DNA of 64,000 nt, taken from Monoplex corrugatus (taxonomy: Eukaryota > Mollusca > Gastropoda > Littorinimorpha > Ranellidae). Position 1 is the first letter of the stretch; every line of letters begins with the position of its first letter. Where the stretch lies: NCBI GenBank assembly GCA_030674185.1, contig CM060312.1, positions 68,015,737-68,079,736 of the forward strand, given 5' to 3'. Both the position numbers and the translations under genes were made by a program. Of this stretch, positions 62,031-64,000 are shown piece after piece. The notes beneath the pieces were generated by a model, which was given only the letters and a program-made list of their open reading frames with translations, did not search any database and was not told where the DNA came from.

Positions 62031-62384
62031 TGTAAATCAATTTAGACAGTATTATCATAAGTCTAAATCTGTAACTGAATAATTGTTGAAATTGTCTTGG
62101 TATGTGTTAGAAACAGTGTACAAGTTTAAAAGACCAAGTCAAGAATTTAACAAAATCATGGAAAATAAAAAGGGCGCACTGTTGAAAAATACTATGTAGA
62201 ATTCATGTTATCATGCTTTAAACATGACCTTTGAATCCTGAAGATCACCCAACAAGATGTGCATGATTCATTCCCTAATATCCTGTCACAGGAATGAGAA
62301 TGCCATATTGTAAATCTTCGTGCTGCTAAAACAATATTGGATTTTCCACATGATTATATCAAAGACGTGACATAAGAAGACTTC

Positions 62385-62535
62385 ATTTTCAGTTTCAGTT
62401 TCTCAAGATGACATATCTGCACTCAGAAGCAATTCCATGTGTACTAACATCACAGGTGCCATGTGTATGGGATCATGGCATGAGCCTTAAGCCTGCACAT
62501 AAACCCATGAGCTGGCCAGATCTTGAGGTCCTACC
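62385..62535 (+). mobile_element. CAGTTTCAGTTT repeat (SINE-like), copy 3
   Basis: TTCAGTTTCAGTTTCTCAAG, GCAATTCCATGTGTACTAAC, CATGGCATGAGCCTTAAGCC and CATGAGCTGGCC. It aligns along 150 bp with the copy at 53930. Confidence 0.68.
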
Positions 62536-62539
62536 TAGC

Positions 62540-63055
62540 CTATGTTTTATCTAGTCAACATTTTTTATACTAGTATTGTATCAGTCTATCATTGGAACAA
62601 TCTTGGTTACATGTAAATGACATGCGTATCTGTGTATCTTTTCTTCATTTAAAAGACCAGACATGATAAAGTATAAATAAATAATTAAAGGTCTGAAGCA
62701 CAACACAACTAGCCACTCAGTATTATATTAACTCATCTCACATCACTGAAACCCCCCAGTCAATGCACAAAGCTTCAGCAGCCTATCAACAAGATGAAGA
62801 CTAAATTTTTCAATCATAGCCCCGCCAGTCTGTCACTTCCTTCCAAGAAAAGAAAAGAGGAAATAGATAAGTAAATAAAGACATCAATAAAATATATGAT
62901 AAAGGAGTATGTAGATAAATCAACAAGTAAGAAATGAGAAATAACAAATAACAGTAAATACACACATATACACACATGGCAGCACACAGACACACATACA
63001 CATACAAGTAAGAACTTAGAAATAACAATGATAAATACACACATATAATACATAC
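62540..63055. other. Non-coding stretch, nothing recognised
   Basis: AT-rich with ATACACACATA-like short repeats near 62958-63055. Confidence 0.4.
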
Positions 63056-63060
63056 ATATG

Positions 63061-63256
<196 letters not shown>

Positions 63257-64000
63257 TAAAAAGGAAGCGCCCACACATACATACAAGTGCTCACATTTAC
63301 ATCTACCAACATTGATACAGCAGATGATAAAACAAAACAAAAGGTATACAAATATCATGACAACCAGTTGCACAAAATAGCTAAGTCCACTGGGAATTGT
63401 ATGTTAAGTTGCCTCAGAGTCATATTATAGTGCCCAAATGTTGGCTAAAGTAACATGTTAATTGTCTTGATCAGCATGAATTTGGAAGGGTATATCTTCC
63501 ATATTTTTGGTCTTGACTATTTCTCCATACTGCAAGCATTTCTGACCCATTATTCATGGACACCATTCTGTTAAGTTGCATCTTTGTGCAATGTTCACAT
63601 AATAAATTATTGAATATGATAATAATGAAATGTTAACAAACAACATAATGATACTACGTTAAAAGTTTCTGCTCAAACAAAGCCCTTGAATTGACAAAAG
63701 GGAAAGAATTGTTATATCTGCTATGCATTATGCTTTAAAAGGTACCAAGAACATTTTCCTTTTGTGTCATAGATGCTTAAAATCTTAACTTAAGCATGTT
63801 ATTATTCTGTCCAGATAACTGCATGATCCTTTCAGTAAAATAACAAAACAAAACAAAAAAACCCCAACAACAACTATATGGAAACGATCGTTCATTGGCA
63901 GACATGAAACGTGGTATGGTTTGACAATATTAATTTTGCAGAATAATTTGTATGATGACATGATAAATAAGACATAATCTGCAACTTGTACATAGTAGAA
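63257..64000. other. Non-coding stretch, nothing recognised
   Basis: AT-rich sequence to the window end with no exon or element that I can support. Confidence 0.4.

Overview
The window looks like nuclear DNA from an animal, most likely a mollusc and probably a marine gastropod. The evidence is a GT-AG intron-rich class IIb histone deacetylase gene with two catalytic domains, several L2/CR1-like and other APE-type LINEs, Penelope-like elements with GIY-YIG endonucleases, tRNA-derived SINEs, an interspersed repeat ending in a 'cggctgggctttaaacaaca' type 3' end that I associate from memory with molluscan SINEs, and very abundant (CA/TG)n. The mollusc placement is inference; no species is claimed.

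The only host gene I can support is an HDAC6 orthologue on the + strand. I resolved 24 exons between 2321 and 52556. Exons E1-E9 encode catalytic domain 1 (CD1), E10-E13 the linker, and E14-E24 catalytic domain 2 (CD2). The 5' start (with any N-terminal exons) and the 3' exons (including any ubiquitin-binding zinc finger) lie outside the window or were not recognised. Both catalytic domains keep their zinc ligands, the His-His pair and the catalytic Tyr. They share an almost identical exon layout: 72, about 130, 69, 124-127, 66-69, 60, 90 and 104-107 bp. The linker exons carry three reading-frame offsets, so this is either a decaying copy or a sequence with local single-base errors.

Layout: 1-1580 LINE 3' ends; 2222-8891 CD1 front half with long TG/CA and CT tracts; 8905-12000 interspersed repeats; 12300-15195 an array of about 60 copies of a 47-bp unit; 15450-17620 SINE and Penelope-like debris; 17912-21880 CD1 back half with an L2 LINE 22 bp from a splice donor; 23379-32408 linker and start of CD2, with two minisatellites beginning at or just past splice donors; 33984-38940 an inverted-repeat element and a LINE nested in a LINE; 39064-52556 CD2 with further LINE, Penelope and exon-fragment insertions; 52557-64000 no exon recognised, with GA tracts, two L2 LINEs in reverse orientation, SINEs and CA repeats.

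The most unusual pattern is that small duplications repeatedly span HDAC6 splice sites (E5, E6, E8, E11) or copy pieces of an exon (E18), creating many decoy splice sites. Other notable items are a 34-bp inverted repeat with direct flanking repeats around a Penelope-like fragment, a (TG)46 tract abutting a splice acceptor, and LINE 3' ends that carry their own CA microsatellite. I found no evidence for a wholly new gene system.
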